The notes: generated by a model not told the origin, from the letters alone. A DNA stretch of 64,000 nt from Streptomyces sp. HNM0575 (GCF_012726265.1 NZ_JAASAG010000009.1:301809-365808), one strand, 5' to 3'. Shown: positions 8,000-17,076, numbered from the stretch's first letter. Translations and numbers: made by a program.

Positions 8000-8770
8000 T
8001 CAGCCTGCCGCCGAAGCCACCCGCACCGTGCACAGCGGGTCGTCGCGGAACGGCGCCAGCTGCTCCTCGCTCGCGCCGCCGTCGGTGACGAGATTCCAGG
8101 GGCGTTCGAAGACGGACCACCAGTGGGAGTCGGCGCGGCCCAGCTTCCCCGCGTCCGCGAGGACGTGGACGTCGCGCGAGCGGTCGATCATCAGCTGCTT
8201 CAGCGCGCTCTGCTCCGGTGACGCCTCGCAGATGCCGCGCCCGGCGACCACTCCGTCCGCCCCGAGGAAGACGGCGTCGGCGCTGAGCCTGGAGACCGCG
8301 GCCTCGGCCAGCGGGCCGACCATGCCGAGGCTCAACTGCCGTACGCTGCCGCCCAGTACGACCAGATCGATGCCCGGGACACCGGCCAGGATGTTGATCG
8401 ACGTCAGCCCCGGAGTGGCGACCGTGAGCCCGCCGCGTGCCGCCAGCCGCTCCGCGAGCGCGCCGACCGTCGTACCGGCGTCCAGCAGCACCATCCGGCA
8501 GTCCGCCGCATGAGGCTCCGCCGCGCGCGCGATGGCGGCCTTCTGCGCGACGGCGATCCCCTCGCGCTCGTGGAGCGTCTGCTCCTCGCCGTGGCCATGC
8601 GAGAGGGCCCCGCCGTACGTCCGCACGATCCGGCCCGTCTCCGAAAGGCGCGTCAGATCACGGCGGATGGTCGACTCGGACACGCCGTAGCGCCCGGCGA
8701 GTTCGGCCACCGCGATGGGCCGCACCCGCAGCAGGTCGCGGATCTCGTCGCGTCTCGCCGCGCCGTTCAT
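8000..8770 (-). CDS. DeoR/GlpR-family transcriptional regulator of the D-threonate locus
   Basis: A 256-residue sugar-phosphate-responsive repressor: N-terminal DeoR HTH (RRDEIRDLLRVRPIAVAELAGRYGVSESTIRRDL; the GVSESTIRRDL recognition helix is diagnostic) and a C-terminal DeoRC sensor domain with LLDAGTTVGALAERL and VFLGADGV. Its ATG at 8770 overlaps the stop of pdxA2 by 4 nt (ATGA), so it is the last gene of the operon. This start replaces a much longer open frame that runs antisense-free into pdxA2. It probably senses a phosphorylated four-carbon acid and represses the permease promoter. Confidence 0.88.
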   Translation of the reverse strand: MNGAARRDEIRDLLRVRPIAVAELAGRYGVSESTIRRDLTRLSETGRIVRTYGGALSHGHGEEQTLHEREGIAVAQKAAIARAAEPHAADCRMVLLDAGTTVGALAERLAARGGLTVATPGLTSINILAGVPGIDLVVLGGSVRQLSLGMVGPLAEAAVSRLSADAVFLGADGVVAGRGICEASPEQSALKQLMIDRSRDVHVLADAGKLGRADSHWWSVFERPWNLVTDGGASEEQLAPFRDDPLCTVRVASAAG

Positions 8771-9810
8771 GCGGCGGCGTCCGCGCGCCGCGGCGCCAGC
8801 TCGGTGGCCTGACGCAGTGCCTCCAGCATCGACGCCTCGTCCGCGGCGCCCGTACCGGCGATATCGAAGGCGGTGCCGTGGTCGACGCTCGTACGGATGA
8901 CCGGCAGCCCGACGGTGACGTTGACGCCCGCGTCCAGGCCGAGCACCTTCACCGGTCCGTGGCCCTGGTCGTGGTACATCGCCACGACCAGGTCGAAGTC
9001 GCCGCGCACGGCGCGGAAGAAGACGGTGTCGGCGGGCAGCGGCCCCTGGGCGTCGATGCCGTCCCGGCGCAGGGCCTCGATGGCGGGCACCACTTTGGTC
9101 TCCTCCTCGCCGTGGCCGAAGAGCCCGTTCTCCCCGGCGTGCGGATTGATGCCGCACACGGCGATACGGGGCCGGGCCACGCCCGAGGAGCGCAGGGTCT
9201 CGTGTCCGCGCCGCACCGTGCGCTCCACGAGGCCGGGTTCGATCTTCGCGACGGCGTCGACGAGGCCGATGTGCGTGGTGACGTGGATGACGCGCAGGGA
9301 CGGCGCGGACAGCAGCATCGACACCTCGTCGGTGCCGGTCAGGTCGGCGAGCAGCTCGGTGTGGCCGGGATAGCGGTGCCCGGCGGCGTGCAGCGCCTCC
9401 TTGTTGAGGGGCGCGGTGCAGATCGCGTCGACGCGGTGCCCGGTGGCCAGCCGGGTCGCGGTCTCGACGTACCGGTACGCGGCTTCGCCCGCCACCGGGG
9501 AGAGTTCCCCGAAGGGCAGATCCGCGGGGATGTTCGCCAGGTCGATGCAGTCGGCGGTGCCCGGCTCCCAGCGGGCCTCCTCGGGCGAGCCGACCGCCGC
9601 GATCTCCAGCTCCGCGCCCGTCACTTCGGCCGCGCGGCGCAGCCGGGCGGCGTCGCCCACGACGAGCGGCCGGAAGGCCGCGCTGTGGGCGGCGTCGGTG
9701 GCGCCGGCCGTGCCGGCGGGTCCGACGGTGCGGGCGAGTGCCTTGACGACGACCTCGGGGCCGACGCCCGCGGCGTCCCCCATGGTGATGGCGATGACGG
9801 GTCGGGACAT
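8767..9810 (-). CDS. pdxA2: 4-phospho-D-threonate 3-dehydrogenase, PdxA2 type
   Basis: A 347-residue PdxA-family NAD-dependent dehydrogenase. It begins PVIAITMGDAAGVGPEV, carries the metal-binding His segments HTELLADLTGTDEV and MYHDQGHGPVKVLG, and ends with VRTSVDHGTAFDIAGTG-type sequence seen throughout PdxA proteins. In vitamin B6 synthesis PdxA acts on 4-phosphohydroxy-threonine; PdxA2 paralogues instead oxidatively decarboxylate 4-phospho-D-threonate to dihydroxyacetone phosphate. The adjacent DUF1537 kinase makes the second role much more likely here. Start ATG at 9808-9810 aligns with the family N-terminus; 193 nt of low-complexity DNA separate it from the kinase. Confidence 0.85.
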   Translation of the reverse strand: MSRPVIAITMGDAAGVGPEVVVKALARTVGPAGTAGATDAAHSAAFRPLVVGDAARLRRAAEVTGAELEIAAVGSPEEARWEPGTADCIDLANIPADLPFGELSPVAGEAAYRYVETATRLATGHRVDAICTAPLNKEALHAAGHRYPGHTELLADLTGTDEVSMLLSAPSLRVIHVTTHIGLVDAVAKIEPGLVERTVRRGHETLRSSGVARPRIAVCGINPHAGENGLFGHGEEETKVVPAIEALRRDGIDAQGPLPADTVFFRAVRGDFDLVVAMYHDQGHGPVKVLGLDAGVNVTVGLPVIRTSVDHGTAFDIAGTGAADEASMLEALRQATELAPRRADAAA

Positions 9811-10003
9811 GGTGACAGCCTTACGCAGACGAGGAGTTGACGCGAAACGGGGGGCGGGCCCGGCGGCCCGGCGAGAGGTCAAGGGCAGGGACGGCGGGCA
9901 GGGCACGGTGGGCAGGAGGCCGGTGTCGGCGGGTCGGGATCAGAGGTCGGGGACGGTCGGGAGGGAGGGCCGGGGAGAGCCCGGGAGAAGGGGCTGCGCG
10001 GGG

Positions 10004-11473
10004 TCAGAGCGGGCAGGGCGGACGTCCGGGCGTGACGGCGGCCCCGTCCGTGCTCAGTGAGCGGGCGACGCGCAACAGCGTCCCGGCGTCCCCGAACGAA
10101 CCGGCCTTGGTGATCACCCGAAGCCGTCCCGGCGTGCTCATCCACACCACGCCCGGCTCGCTCTCCCCCAGCACCTCCAGGGTCGCCACGTCGGCGCGGC
10201 GCAGCACCGCACGCGCGGTCTCGCCGCCGGTGGCGACGAGCGTGCCCGCGGCGCAGAGGCCCGCGGAGGCCACCGATGCGAGCGCCGCGGCGACTTCACC
10301 GGCGCGGTGCGGCTCCACCGGGGCGTCCGGGTCGGGGAAGACGACCACGTCCCGGCCGTCCTCCAGGGCGGCGGCCGCCTGCCGTGCGGCGTCCGCGACA
10401 TCCCGCGCACCCCGTGCGTCCGCGGGAGCGCGTCCCCGTACGTCTGCCGGTGCGTCTGCCGGGGCATCCGCCCGTACGGGCACGGGCACCGCCGGGACAC
10501 CGTCGAGCAGCGCGCGGCGCTGGGCGTGTGCGGTCTCGCTGCGGCTGCCGACGCAGAAGAGCACGGGCGGCCGGGCGGATCCGGCTCCGGAGCCGCTGAC
10601 GGGATCGGTGACGGGGTCCGTGACGGGAGCCATGACAGGGCTCGGGACGGGATCGGGACCCCGGCCCGCTCCGGACCCGCACGCAGCCGAGTCGGCCGGG
10701 TGCCCGGCGGCCGGGTGCCCGGCGGCCGGGTGCCCGGTGGCCGGGCCGCCCTTCGAGGGAAGCGGCAGATGGCGCGCCAGCCCGCCGGAGCCCACCAGCA
10801 GCACGCGAAGTCCCTTGCAGGCGCGCACCGTTCGGGCGAGATCGTCGTCGGTGAGGGCGTCGACGACGACGGCGTCCACGTGCCCGGCCATCGCCCGCAG
10901 CGACGTCGCCGGACGGTCGCGGCGCAGCTCCCCGAGGGAGAGACGGGCGACTTCGAGTCCCGCCGCACGCAACTGGTCGGTCAGCGGCCGCCGTTCGGGA
11001 CGCCGGTACGCGAGCGGCTCGCCGTCGACGCGTACCTCGCCGTGCAGGACGGTACGGCCCGTCGCGGGGAAGGCAGGCGCGACCACCGCGAGGAAACGGC
11101 CCGAACGCGGCCGGCCGGGTGCCGCGCGGCCGTCCTCGCCCTGCGGGCGGCCCGACATGACGGAGAGCGCCGCGGCCGTCTCGGGGCCGATGCTGCCGCG
11201 CAGCGTGGAGTCGATCTTCTTGTAGACGAGGGTGTGCGGCGCGGCCCTGCCGACGGCCGCCGCGGCGGCTGCGGCCGCGTCCGCCGCGGGCAGATGACGG
11301 CTGTCGGTGTCCACCGCGACGACGTCCGCCGCGGGCGGCCATGCCGCGGACGCGTCCAGCGTCACGGCGGTGCGCGCACGCGGCGCCAGCGCGGCGGCGC
11401 TGTCGGCGGCGCCCGAGAGGTCGTCGGCGACGATCAGTACGCCGGGGGCCGGGCCCGTCGGAAGCGTGCTCAC
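10004..11473 (-). CDS. dtnK: Four-carbon acid sugar kinase (DUF1537), probable D-threonate kinase
   Basis: A 489-residue DUF1537 kinase that phosphorylates acid sugars such as D-threonate, L-threonate or erythronate. The N-terminal domain starts VLIVADDLSGAADSAA and has YKKIDSTLRGSIGPE; the C-terminal domain has FCVGSRSETAHAQ and the nucleotide-binding LVATGGETARAVL. Between them lies an unusual ~70-residue linker with GHPA and DPV repeats. The GTG start at 11473 overlaps the permease stop by 4 nt. With pdxA2 and no threonate dehydrogenase or epimerase nearby, D-threonate is the best substrate guess; the family link between DUF1537 and PdxA2 is established, the exact substrate here is inferred. 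Confidence 0.82.
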   Translation of the reverse strand: MSTLPTGPAPGVLIVADDLSGAADSAAALAPRARTAVTLDASAAWPPAADVVAVDTDSRHLPAADAAAAAAAAVGRAAPHTLVYKKIDSTLRGSIGPETAAALSVMSGRPQGEDGRAAPGRPRSGRFLAVVAPAFPATGRTVLHGEVRVDGEPLAYRRPERRPLTDQLRAAGLEVARLSLGELRRDRPATSLRAMAGHVDAVVVDALTDDDLARTVRACKGLRVLLVGSGGLARHLPLPSKGGPATGHPAAGHPAAGHPADSAACGSGAGRGPDPVPSPVMAPVTDPVTDPVSGSGAGSARPPVLFCVGSRSETAHAQRRALLDGVPAVPVPVRADAPADAPADVRGRAPADARGARDVADAARQAAAALEDGRDVVVFPDPDAPVEPHRAGEVAAALASVASAGLCAAGTLVATGGETARAVLRRADVATLEVLGESEPGVVWMSTPGRLRVITKAGSFGDAGTLLRVARSLSTDGAAVTPGRPPCPL

Positions 11474-12654
11474 CGGGACTCCGCCGCCGCTTCCCCGGAC
11501 CCGTCCACGGCGGCCGGCTCGCCGCTCCCGCTCCCGCGCCGCCTCCCGGGCACCCCCTCCGCGTCCGTGCCGCTGTCCGTACCGGTGCCGGTGCTCGCGT
11601 CCGCGTCCGTGCTCGTGTCCATGCCCGTACCCGTGCCCGTATCGCCCGTCGGCTCGGCCTCCGCCGCCCGCGCGTTCCTCGCGTCCTGACCGTCCGTCAC
11701 GCCGAGGCGCTCCAGCCTGCGGTGGTAGGCGAGCGTGATGACCGGCACGAGCAGCGAGGTCACGACGACCGCCGCCGCCACCAGGATCGTCGCCTTGTCG
11801 GCGGCCTCCTCGTACGCGGGGTTCGCCGCGGCCACGACCGCGGGCACGGCCGTGGCGTTGCCCGCCGTGGTGGCGGCGGCCAGCCCCGCGAGCCCACTGC
11901 CGCCGACGAGACGGTCCGCGAAGAAGAGGGTCACACCGCTGACGACGAGCACGAACAGACCCAGCCCGATGCCCAGCAGCCCCGCCGTCCACACCGCGGC
12001 CAGGTCGATGCCCGAACCGAGCGCGAAGCCGAAGAAGGGGATGCACACGGGCACGGCCGCGCCCAGGAACGTACGCATCTGCGGGTCGAGGTTGCCGAGG
12101 ACCATCCCGACGAGCAGCGGCAGGATCGCCCCGAGCATCGTCTGCCAGGGGAAGGCGGAAAGGCCCGCGACGCCGAGGGTCAGCATGGTCAGGAACGGGC
12201 CGGACTCCAGGCTCATCAGCGAGTACGCGGCGGCGTCCCGGCCGCGCCCGAACTGGCTCATCAGCGCCATGTACAGGCCGCCGTTGGTGTCGTTGAGCGC
12301 CGCGACGACCGCGAGGGTGGAGATGCCGGCGAAGACTCCGCCGTCGACGGGCGCCTCGTCGAGGAAGCGGCCCATCACCACTCCGGCGACGACCGCGATG
12401 CCCGCCTTGGTGACGAGCAGGGCACCGCCCTTCTTCAGGATGTACGGCGTCGTACGCAGCTCGATCGTCGCGCCCATGCAGACGTAGAAGACGGCGAGGA
12501 TGGTCAGCGCACCGGAGAAGAGCGCCCCGGTGAACGAGCCGAAGAACTCCCCCGTCCCCGCGTGCGCGGTGTTGATCACCGCGCCCACCAGGAGCGGCAC
12601 GAGCATCATGCCGCCGGGGACCCTCTCGAGGCTCGCCTTGATCGGTATCGACAT
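11470..12654 (-). CDS. 2-keto-3-deoxygluconate permease (KdgT)-family transporter
   Basis: A 394-residue integral membrane protein with about ten hydrophobic segments between residues 10 and 315 and KdgT-type features such as AVFYVCMGATIELRTTPYILKKGG, NDTNGGLY and PFFGFALG. The C-terminal ~75 residues are a low-complexity hydrophilic tail rich in TG and D repeats, not part of the family. As the first gene of the kinase/dehydrogenase operon it should import the acid sugar, probably with protons. ATG at 12652-12654 matches the family N-terminus (IPIKASLERVPGGMMLVPL). Confidence 0.85.
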   Translation of the reverse strand: MSIPIKASLERVPGGMMLVPLLVGAVINTAHAGTGEFFGSFTGALFSGALTILAVFYVCMGATIELRTTPYILKKGGALLVTKAGIAVVAGVVMGRFLDEAPVDGGVFAGISTLAVVAALNDTNGGLYMALMSQFGRGRDAAAYSLMSLESGPFLTMLTLGVAGLSAFPWQTMLGAILPLLVGMVLGNLDPQMRTFLGAAVPVCIPFFGFALGSGIDLAAVWTAGLLGIGLGLFVLVVSGVTLFFADRLVGGSGLAGLAAATTAGNATAVPAVVAAANPAYEEAADKATILVAAAVVVTSLLVPVITLAYHRRLERLGVTDGQDARNARAAEAEPTGDTGTGTGMDTSTDADASTGTGTDSGTDAEGVPGRRRGSGSGEPAAVDGSGEAAAESR

Positions 12655-13237
12655 GTGCGGTCCGCCTTCCGTCCACCACGTTCCGGGCGCCGCACCGTGG
12701 GGGCGTGCGCTGCGTTCCGGCGGAACGTAACGCCCACTGCGTGTTTCATGCAAGATGCGCGAACCGTGCAACCACCTGGCGTTCCACGGCCCCGGGGAGG
12801 CCGGAAGCCCCCGCCCTCGACGGCCCGAGGCGGCCACGCCGGCCGCCCCGCCTGGCGCAGACCCCCGGAACCCCTTCGACTGACGCGCCGTCCGATCTAC
12901 CGCCGCCGCTGCCGTCGGAATCTGCCGGGCCGTCAGCTGACGCTCCGCCAACCTGCGCTTTCAGAGGGCCGACCACAGGAGGCGGGGCCCGGTTCGCTCT
13001 GCTACAGGTGATTCGTGGCCCGCGTTTCTTTCAGAACTCCCAGAAAGTCGTAACGCGTTGCTTCGTTGGGGTTGTCGCGTTCATGGCGTGCTGCTTTTAC
13101 TGGCGAAGCGCGGAATCCGATTTCAGCCCGTGCGGGGCGAGGGCGGGCAGCCCTCTCCCCGCACGGGTCCCCACGCATCGGTGACCGAACTCCGAGCGCG
13201 GGAGTCACCGTTCCTTCCTACTCCCGAAGGAGACCGA
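12655..13237. other. Divergent intergenic region between permease operon and amidase
   Basis: 583 nt without a gene. The left part holds the permease promoter described separately. The right part, around 13010-13085, is A/T-richer and precedes the amidase gene, with a weak inverted repeat CTTTC...GAAAG (13029-13047). A good Shine-Dalgarno GAAGGAG at 13225-13231 serves the amidase. I found no small gene. Confidence 0.4.
12724..12763 (-). promoter_or_regulatory. Permease operon promoter with overlapping DeoR-type operator
   Basis: On the minus strand TTGCAT (12753-12748) and TACGTT (12729-12724) are separated by 18 bp and fit a sigma-70-type promoter. A 19-bp dyad TTC-N2-GCA-N3-TGC-N2-GAA at 12745-12763 covers the -35 box. 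It is a good candidate site for the DeoR regulator encoded at the end of the operon. Pattern-based inference. Confidence 0.45.
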
Positions 13238-14344
13238 ATGGCTGGACAGCCAGGCTTCGACCGTCGTGCCCTGCTGCGCGGCGGCGTGGCGGCCACGGCC
13301 GCCGGTGCCATCGGCCTGAGCACCGCCGGCGCCGCGCACGCCGCCCCCTCTGCCGGAACGGCCCGACCGCTGCGGGCCTCCCGCGGCAAGGCCGCCGAGC
13401 CGCGCATCTACACCACCGAGGAGTGGGGCGCGCGGCCCCCCTCTCAAGAGATCGTCATCGAAGACCACGTACCGACCTTCATCGTCGTCCACCACACCGC
13501 CGACCCCGGAAACAGCGAGGACTACTCGCTGGAGCACGCGAAGCAGATCTGCCGCGACATCCAGGACCACCACATGGACGGCAACGGCTGGTCCGACACC
13601 GGCCAGCAGTTCACCAACTCCCGAGGGGGTTTCCGGCTCGAAGGCAGGCATCAGAGCCTGGCCGTCGTACGGGGCGGCACCCAGCACGTGCAGGGCGCCA
13701 ACGTCGGCGGTCACAACAGCGAGGTCATCGGGATCGAGAACGAGGGCCTCTACACCGACGTGGACGTGCCCGCGGCGCTGTGGGACTCCCTCGTCCAGCT
13801 CGTCGCGTGGATCGCGTCGCAGTACGGCACCGACCTGAAGAACATCCAGGGCCACCGGGACTTCAACTCCACCGAATGCCCCGGCAACGTGCTCTACGGA
13901 CGCCTTCAGGAGCTGCGGGACGCCGTCGGCCGCGTCCTCGGCGTCTCCTCCCCCTCGGCCGACGAGGTGCTGACCTGGCCGCTGCTGAAACCCGGCGCCG
14001 TCGGGGCGCAGGTGCGGGCGGCTCAGCATCTGCTGCGCGGCAAGGGCTACAAGGTGCCGGTGGACGGCGTCTTCGGCACGGACACCAAGCGCGCCGTGGC
14101 CGAACTCGCCGAGCGGCACTGCGTGGAGCGGCACACCTGCGCGGCCGCGCACCACAACACGGCCGACGAGACGGGATACCTCGGCTCGGACATCTGGCCC
14201 CTGATCACCCCGTCCTCCCGTACGGCCGGCGGCGAGGACACCGACGACGCGGTCCGTGCGCTGATGCGGACGTCGCGGCGCTCCACCACGCTCCCGGCCG
14301 ACGGCAGGCTCACTCAGACCGACTGGAAACGGCTGCTGTCCTGA
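13238..14344 (+). CDS. Tat-exported N-acetylmuramoyl-L-alanine amidase with peptidoglycan-binding domain
   Basis: A 368-residue secreted cell-wall hydrolase. Residues 1-37 are a twin-arginine signal (DRRALLRGG, hydrophobic AATAAGAIGL, cleavage near AHA-A). The PGRP/amidase_2 domain follows (EEWGAR, zinc-ligand VVHHTAD, and a second zinc site GHRDFNSTECPG). A C-terminal peptidoglycan-binding domain is seen in VGAQVRAAQHLLRGKGY..VDGVFGTDTKRAV. It should cleave the lactyl-alanine bond of peptidoglycan outside the membrane. Shine-Dalgarno GAAGGAG precedes the ATG, and a strong hairpin follows the stop. Confidence 0.9.
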   Translation: MAGQPGFDRRALLRGGVAATAAGAIGLSTAGAAHAAPSAGTARPLRASRGKAAEPRIYTTEEWGARPPSQEIVIEDHVPTFIVVHHTADPGNSEDYSLEHAKQICRDIQDHHMDGNGWSDTGQQFTNSRGGFRLEGRHQSLAVVRGGTQHVQGANVGGHNSEVIGIENEGLYTDVDVPAALWDSLVQLVAWIASQYGTDLKNIQGHRDFNSTECPGNVLYGRLQELRDAVGRVLGVSSPSADEVLTWPLLKPGAVGAQVRAAQHLLRGKGYKVPVDGVFGTDTKRAVAELAERHCVERHTCAAAHHNTADETGYLGSDIWPLITPSSRTAGGEDTDDAVRALMRTSRRSTTLPADGRLTQTDWKRLLS

Positions 14345-14360
14345 CGCGGCAGCCCTGACA

Positions 14361-14400
14361 GAGGGGTGCGGCCGGGTCGCGCTCCCCGGCCGCATCCCTC
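14361..14400 (+). terminator. Strong stem-loop terminator after the amidase gene
   Basis: Arms 14361-14376 and 14385-14400 pair over 16 bp with a single G-U wobble and an 8-nt loop, followed by a pyrimidine-rich tract. It starts 17 nt after the amidase stop codon. Confidence 0.75.
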
Positions 14401-14429
14401 TCTTCTCTCCCCGTGCCGCACCCGGGCGG

Positions 14430-14482
14430 CTTCTCCCCCTTCTTCCGCGCTCTTTCCGCTTCTCCCCCTTCTTCCGCGCTCT
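14430..14482. repeat. Two 24-nt direct repeats
   Basis: Two identical 24-nt copies (14430-14453 and 14459-14482) of a pyrimidine-rich sequence beginning CTTCTCCCCCTTCTTCC, separated by 5 nt. They sit between the amidase terminator and the DUF2071 gene. No function is evident. Confidence 0.7.
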
Positions 14483-14525
14483 CCCGGGCGGCGGGCCGCG
14501 GCGTGCCGTCTGCGATGCTGACCGG

Positions 14526-15365
14526 GTGCCGCACTCGTCCCGCGACCCGCAGCCCATAACGCCCGACCCGCCGAGCACGGCCGGACCGCCGGACGCGGGC
14601 GGCACATACGACGGGCACGGCACATCGCGCTCCCCGGGCCGCAGCCCCGGCCGCGCGCCCACGCCCCTGCTCACCCAGTCCTGGCTCGACCTGTCGTTCG
14701 TGCACTGGGCGGCCGACCCCGCGGACGTGGCGCCGCTGCTGCCGCGCGGCACCGTCCCCGATGTGCTGCACGGCACGACGTACGTCGGGCTGGTGGCCTT
14801 CCGGATGCACCGGGTCGGCTGGTTCGGGCTGCCCGGCGTCCCCTATCTGGGCAGCTTCCCGGAGACGAACGTACGCCTGTACTCGGTGGACGAACTCGGC
14901 CGTCGCGGCGTGGTGTTCCGCTCGCTCGACGCATCCCGGCTGATACCCGTGACGGTCGCGCTCGCCGCGTTCCGCATGCCGTACCGGTGGGCGCGGATGT
15001 CCATGCGGAGGCAGGGCACGTCCATCGCGTACGCCAGCAGGCGACGCTGGCCCGGCCCGCGGGGCGCGCGCTGCCGGATGACCGTGGGCATCGGGGCTCC
15101 CATCGAGGAGCCGACGGAGCTCGAACACTTTCTGACGGCCCGCTGGGGAATGCACAACGCCTTCTTCGACCGGCCCGTGTATCTGCCCAACGACCATCCG
15201 CGCTGGCCGCTGCACCGGGCCGAACTCCTCGAATGCGACGAGGACCTGGTGACGGCGGCGGGACTGCCGGCGCCCGCCGGGGACCCGGTCAGCGTGCTGT
15301 ATTCGCCGGGCGTGCCCGTGCGGTTCTCGCGGCCCGCCCGGCCGGCGGGCGTGCCGACCCCCTGA
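14526..15365 (+). CDS. DUF2071 (YqjF-like) family protein
   Basis: A 279-residue protein of the DUF2071 family, recognisable from LTQSWLDLSFVHWAADPADVAPLLPRG near residues 48-75, FRMHRVGWFGLPGVPYLGSFPETNVRLY and LLECDEDLVTAAGLPAP. The first ~45 residues are a proline-rich, probably disordered extension; an internal start is possible, but no better one stands out. The biochemical function of the family is unknown (acetoacetate-decarboxylase-like fold is suspected). Single gene, with no clear operon partner. Confidence 0.8.
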   Translation: MPHSSRDPQPITPDPPSTAGPPDAGGTYDGHGTSRSPGRSPGRAPTPLLTQSWLDLSFVHWAADPADVAPLLPRGTVPDVLHGTTYVGLVAFRMHRVGWFGLPGVPYLGSFPETNVRLYSVDELGRRGVVFRSLDASRLIPVTVALAAFRMPYRWARMSMRRQGTSIAYASRRRWPGPRGARCRMTVGIGAPIEEPTELEHFLTARWGMHNAFFDRPVYLPNDHPRWPLHRAELLECDEDLVTAAGLPAPAGDPVSVLYSPGVPVRFSRPARPAGVPTP

Positions 15366-15482
15366 GAGCACGGGCACCCGGGCACACCGGGCCTGAGCAC
15401 ACCGGGCGTTGAGCGCACCGGGCCCCGGGCGCACCGATACGCCCGCCGCCCCACCGTGACCCGCAGCCGGGCCGCCGCCCGC

Positions 15483-17012
15483 TCAGCCGCCCCGCACCGG
15501 AGCCGGATGGTCCGGCAGTCCCGCCTTCTCCGCCTCGACCGCGTCTCCCCGTACGAGGGCGGGGATGACCTCGTCCGCCACCGGGCCCTCCTCGCGCCTG
15601 CCCGCGGAGCGCACGTAGTAGATGCCCCCGGCCAGCAGCAGCCCGAAGACCCAGGCGAACGGCGCCACGTCCGAGAACGCGGGCACGAGAGCCAGCACCG
15701 CGGAGACGACCGCCGACGGCACGAAGGCCACGATCGCCTCCGGGTTGAAGCCGCGCCGGAAGTGGTAGGCACCGCTGCGCTCAGCGCTGAACAGGGCGTC
15801 CACATCGATCCTGCCGCGCCGGATCAGGTAGTAGTCGACGAGCAGTACGGCCACCATCGGCCCGAGGAACGCGCCCAGTCCTCCCAGGAAGTACTGGATG
15901 ATCACAGGCGTGGAGTACAGCTTCCACGGCAGTACGGCGATCGCGAGCAGCGCCGTGACCATGCCGCCGCGCTTGAAGTCCAGGTACTTCGGCAGGAGGT
16001 TGGCGAAGTCGTACGCGGGCGATACGAAGTTGGCGACGACGTTGATCCCGATCGTGGCGATCATGAAGGAGACGGCGCCGATCACCGTCACCCACGGATT
16101 GTCGATGCGGTGGATGACCTCGACGGGGTCGCTGACCGCGTCACCGAAGACGGAGACGGTGCCCGCGGTCATCAGCACGGCGGCCACGGCGAACGCGGTG
16201 AAGTTCACCGGAAGGCCCCACAGGTTGCCGCGCCGGTAGGCCCGGTGGTCGGGCGTGAAGCGTGCGAAGTCCGCGTAGTTGAGCACGAGCGTGAGGAACG
16301 TGGTGACCGTCAGCGAGACCGCGACGGCGCTCTCGTGGAACTGCTCGCCCGCGCTCAGCCCCGTCACCGACTTCGTCAGCGAGATGTCGCCGCCCGCCTT
16401 CACCAGCAGCCATGCCGCGAGCGCGAGCATCACGACCCACACCACGGGACCCGTGGCGATGTCCTGGACCTTGCGTATGAACTCCATGCCGCGGGTGAGC
16501 AGTACGGCCTGCGCTCCCCACATCACCAGGAACGAGATCCAGCCCAGCCTCGTCTGCCCGAGCAGGCCGCCGGTGTCGAGGCTCTCCAGACCGGGCGAGA
16601 TCTGGAGGGCGAGCAGGACCAGCGCCTTGGAGGCGAGCCAGGTCTGGATGCCGTACCAGGCCACGGCCATCATCGCCCGCAGCAGCGCGGGGATGTTGGC
16701 GCCGTAGACACCCCAGCTGGCGCGGGCGAGCACCGGGAAGGGGACGCCCGTGCGGTGCCCGGCGTGGCCCATCCTGTTCATCAGCCACTGGAGGACGCAG
16801 ACGCCGGCGAGGAGGGCGAGGAAGACCTCCCAGGGCGGCAGCCCCAGCACGAACAGGCTTGCCGCGAAGGCGTAGTTGCTGATCGCGTGGGTGTCCGACA
16901 TCCACAGCGCGAAGATGGAGTACGCGCCCCATCTGCGTTCCGCGGCGGGTGCGAGGTCCGCGTTGTACAGGCGGGGGTCCGGGGAGGGCGAGGGGGGATT
17001 CGTCACGTGCAT
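15483..17012 (-). CDS. NCS1-family nucleobase/allantoin/hydantoin symporter
   Basis: A 509-residue membrane transporter of the nucleobase:cation symporter-1 family, with about twelve hydrophobic segments. Diagnostic parts are the N-terminal LYNADLAPAAERRWGAYSIFALWMSDTHAISNYAFA, SWGVYGANIPALLRA and SPAYDFANLLPKYLDFKRGG. The racemase encoded just upstream on the same strand suggests a hydantoin, allantoin or related ureide as substrate, by analogy with Mhp1-type loci. ATG at 17010-17012 was chosen over an earlier in-frame start because it matches the family N-terminus (MHVTNPPS). Confidence 0.87.
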   Translation of the reverse strand: MHVTNPPSPSPDPRLYNADLAPAAERRWGAYSIFALWMSDTHAISNYAFAASLFVLGLPPWEVFLALLAGVCVLQWLMNRMGHAGHRTGVPFPVLARASWGVYGANIPALLRAMMAVAWYGIQTWLASKALVLLALQISPGLESLDTGGLLGQTRLGWISFLVMWGAQAVLLTRGMEFIRKVQDIATGPVVWVVMLALAAWLLVKAGGDISLTKSVTGLSAGEQFHESAVAVSLTVTTFLTLVLNYADFARFTPDHRAYRRGNLWGLPVNFTAFAVAAVLMTAGTVSVFGDAVSDPVEVIHRIDNPWVTVIGAVSFMIATIGINVVANFVSPAYDFANLLPKYLDFKRGGMVTALLAIAVLPWKLYSTPVIIQYFLGGLGAFLGPMVAVLLVDYYLIRRGRIDVDALFSAERSGAYHFRRGFNPEAIVAFVPSAVVSAVLALVPAFSDVAPFAWVFGLLLAGGIYYVRSAGRREEGPVADEVIPALVRGDAVEAEKAGLPDHPAPVRGG

Positions 17013-17076
17013 GCCTTCCGTCGATCCGGCACTCCGGTGGGCGGAAACACAATTCCGCCCGACCGGTTCCGGCCGA

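Noticed and set aside
14430..14482. 24-nt repeats as transposon ends or attachment sites.
   Set aside because: Direct rather than inverted, 5 nt apart, and no integrase or target duplication nearby.
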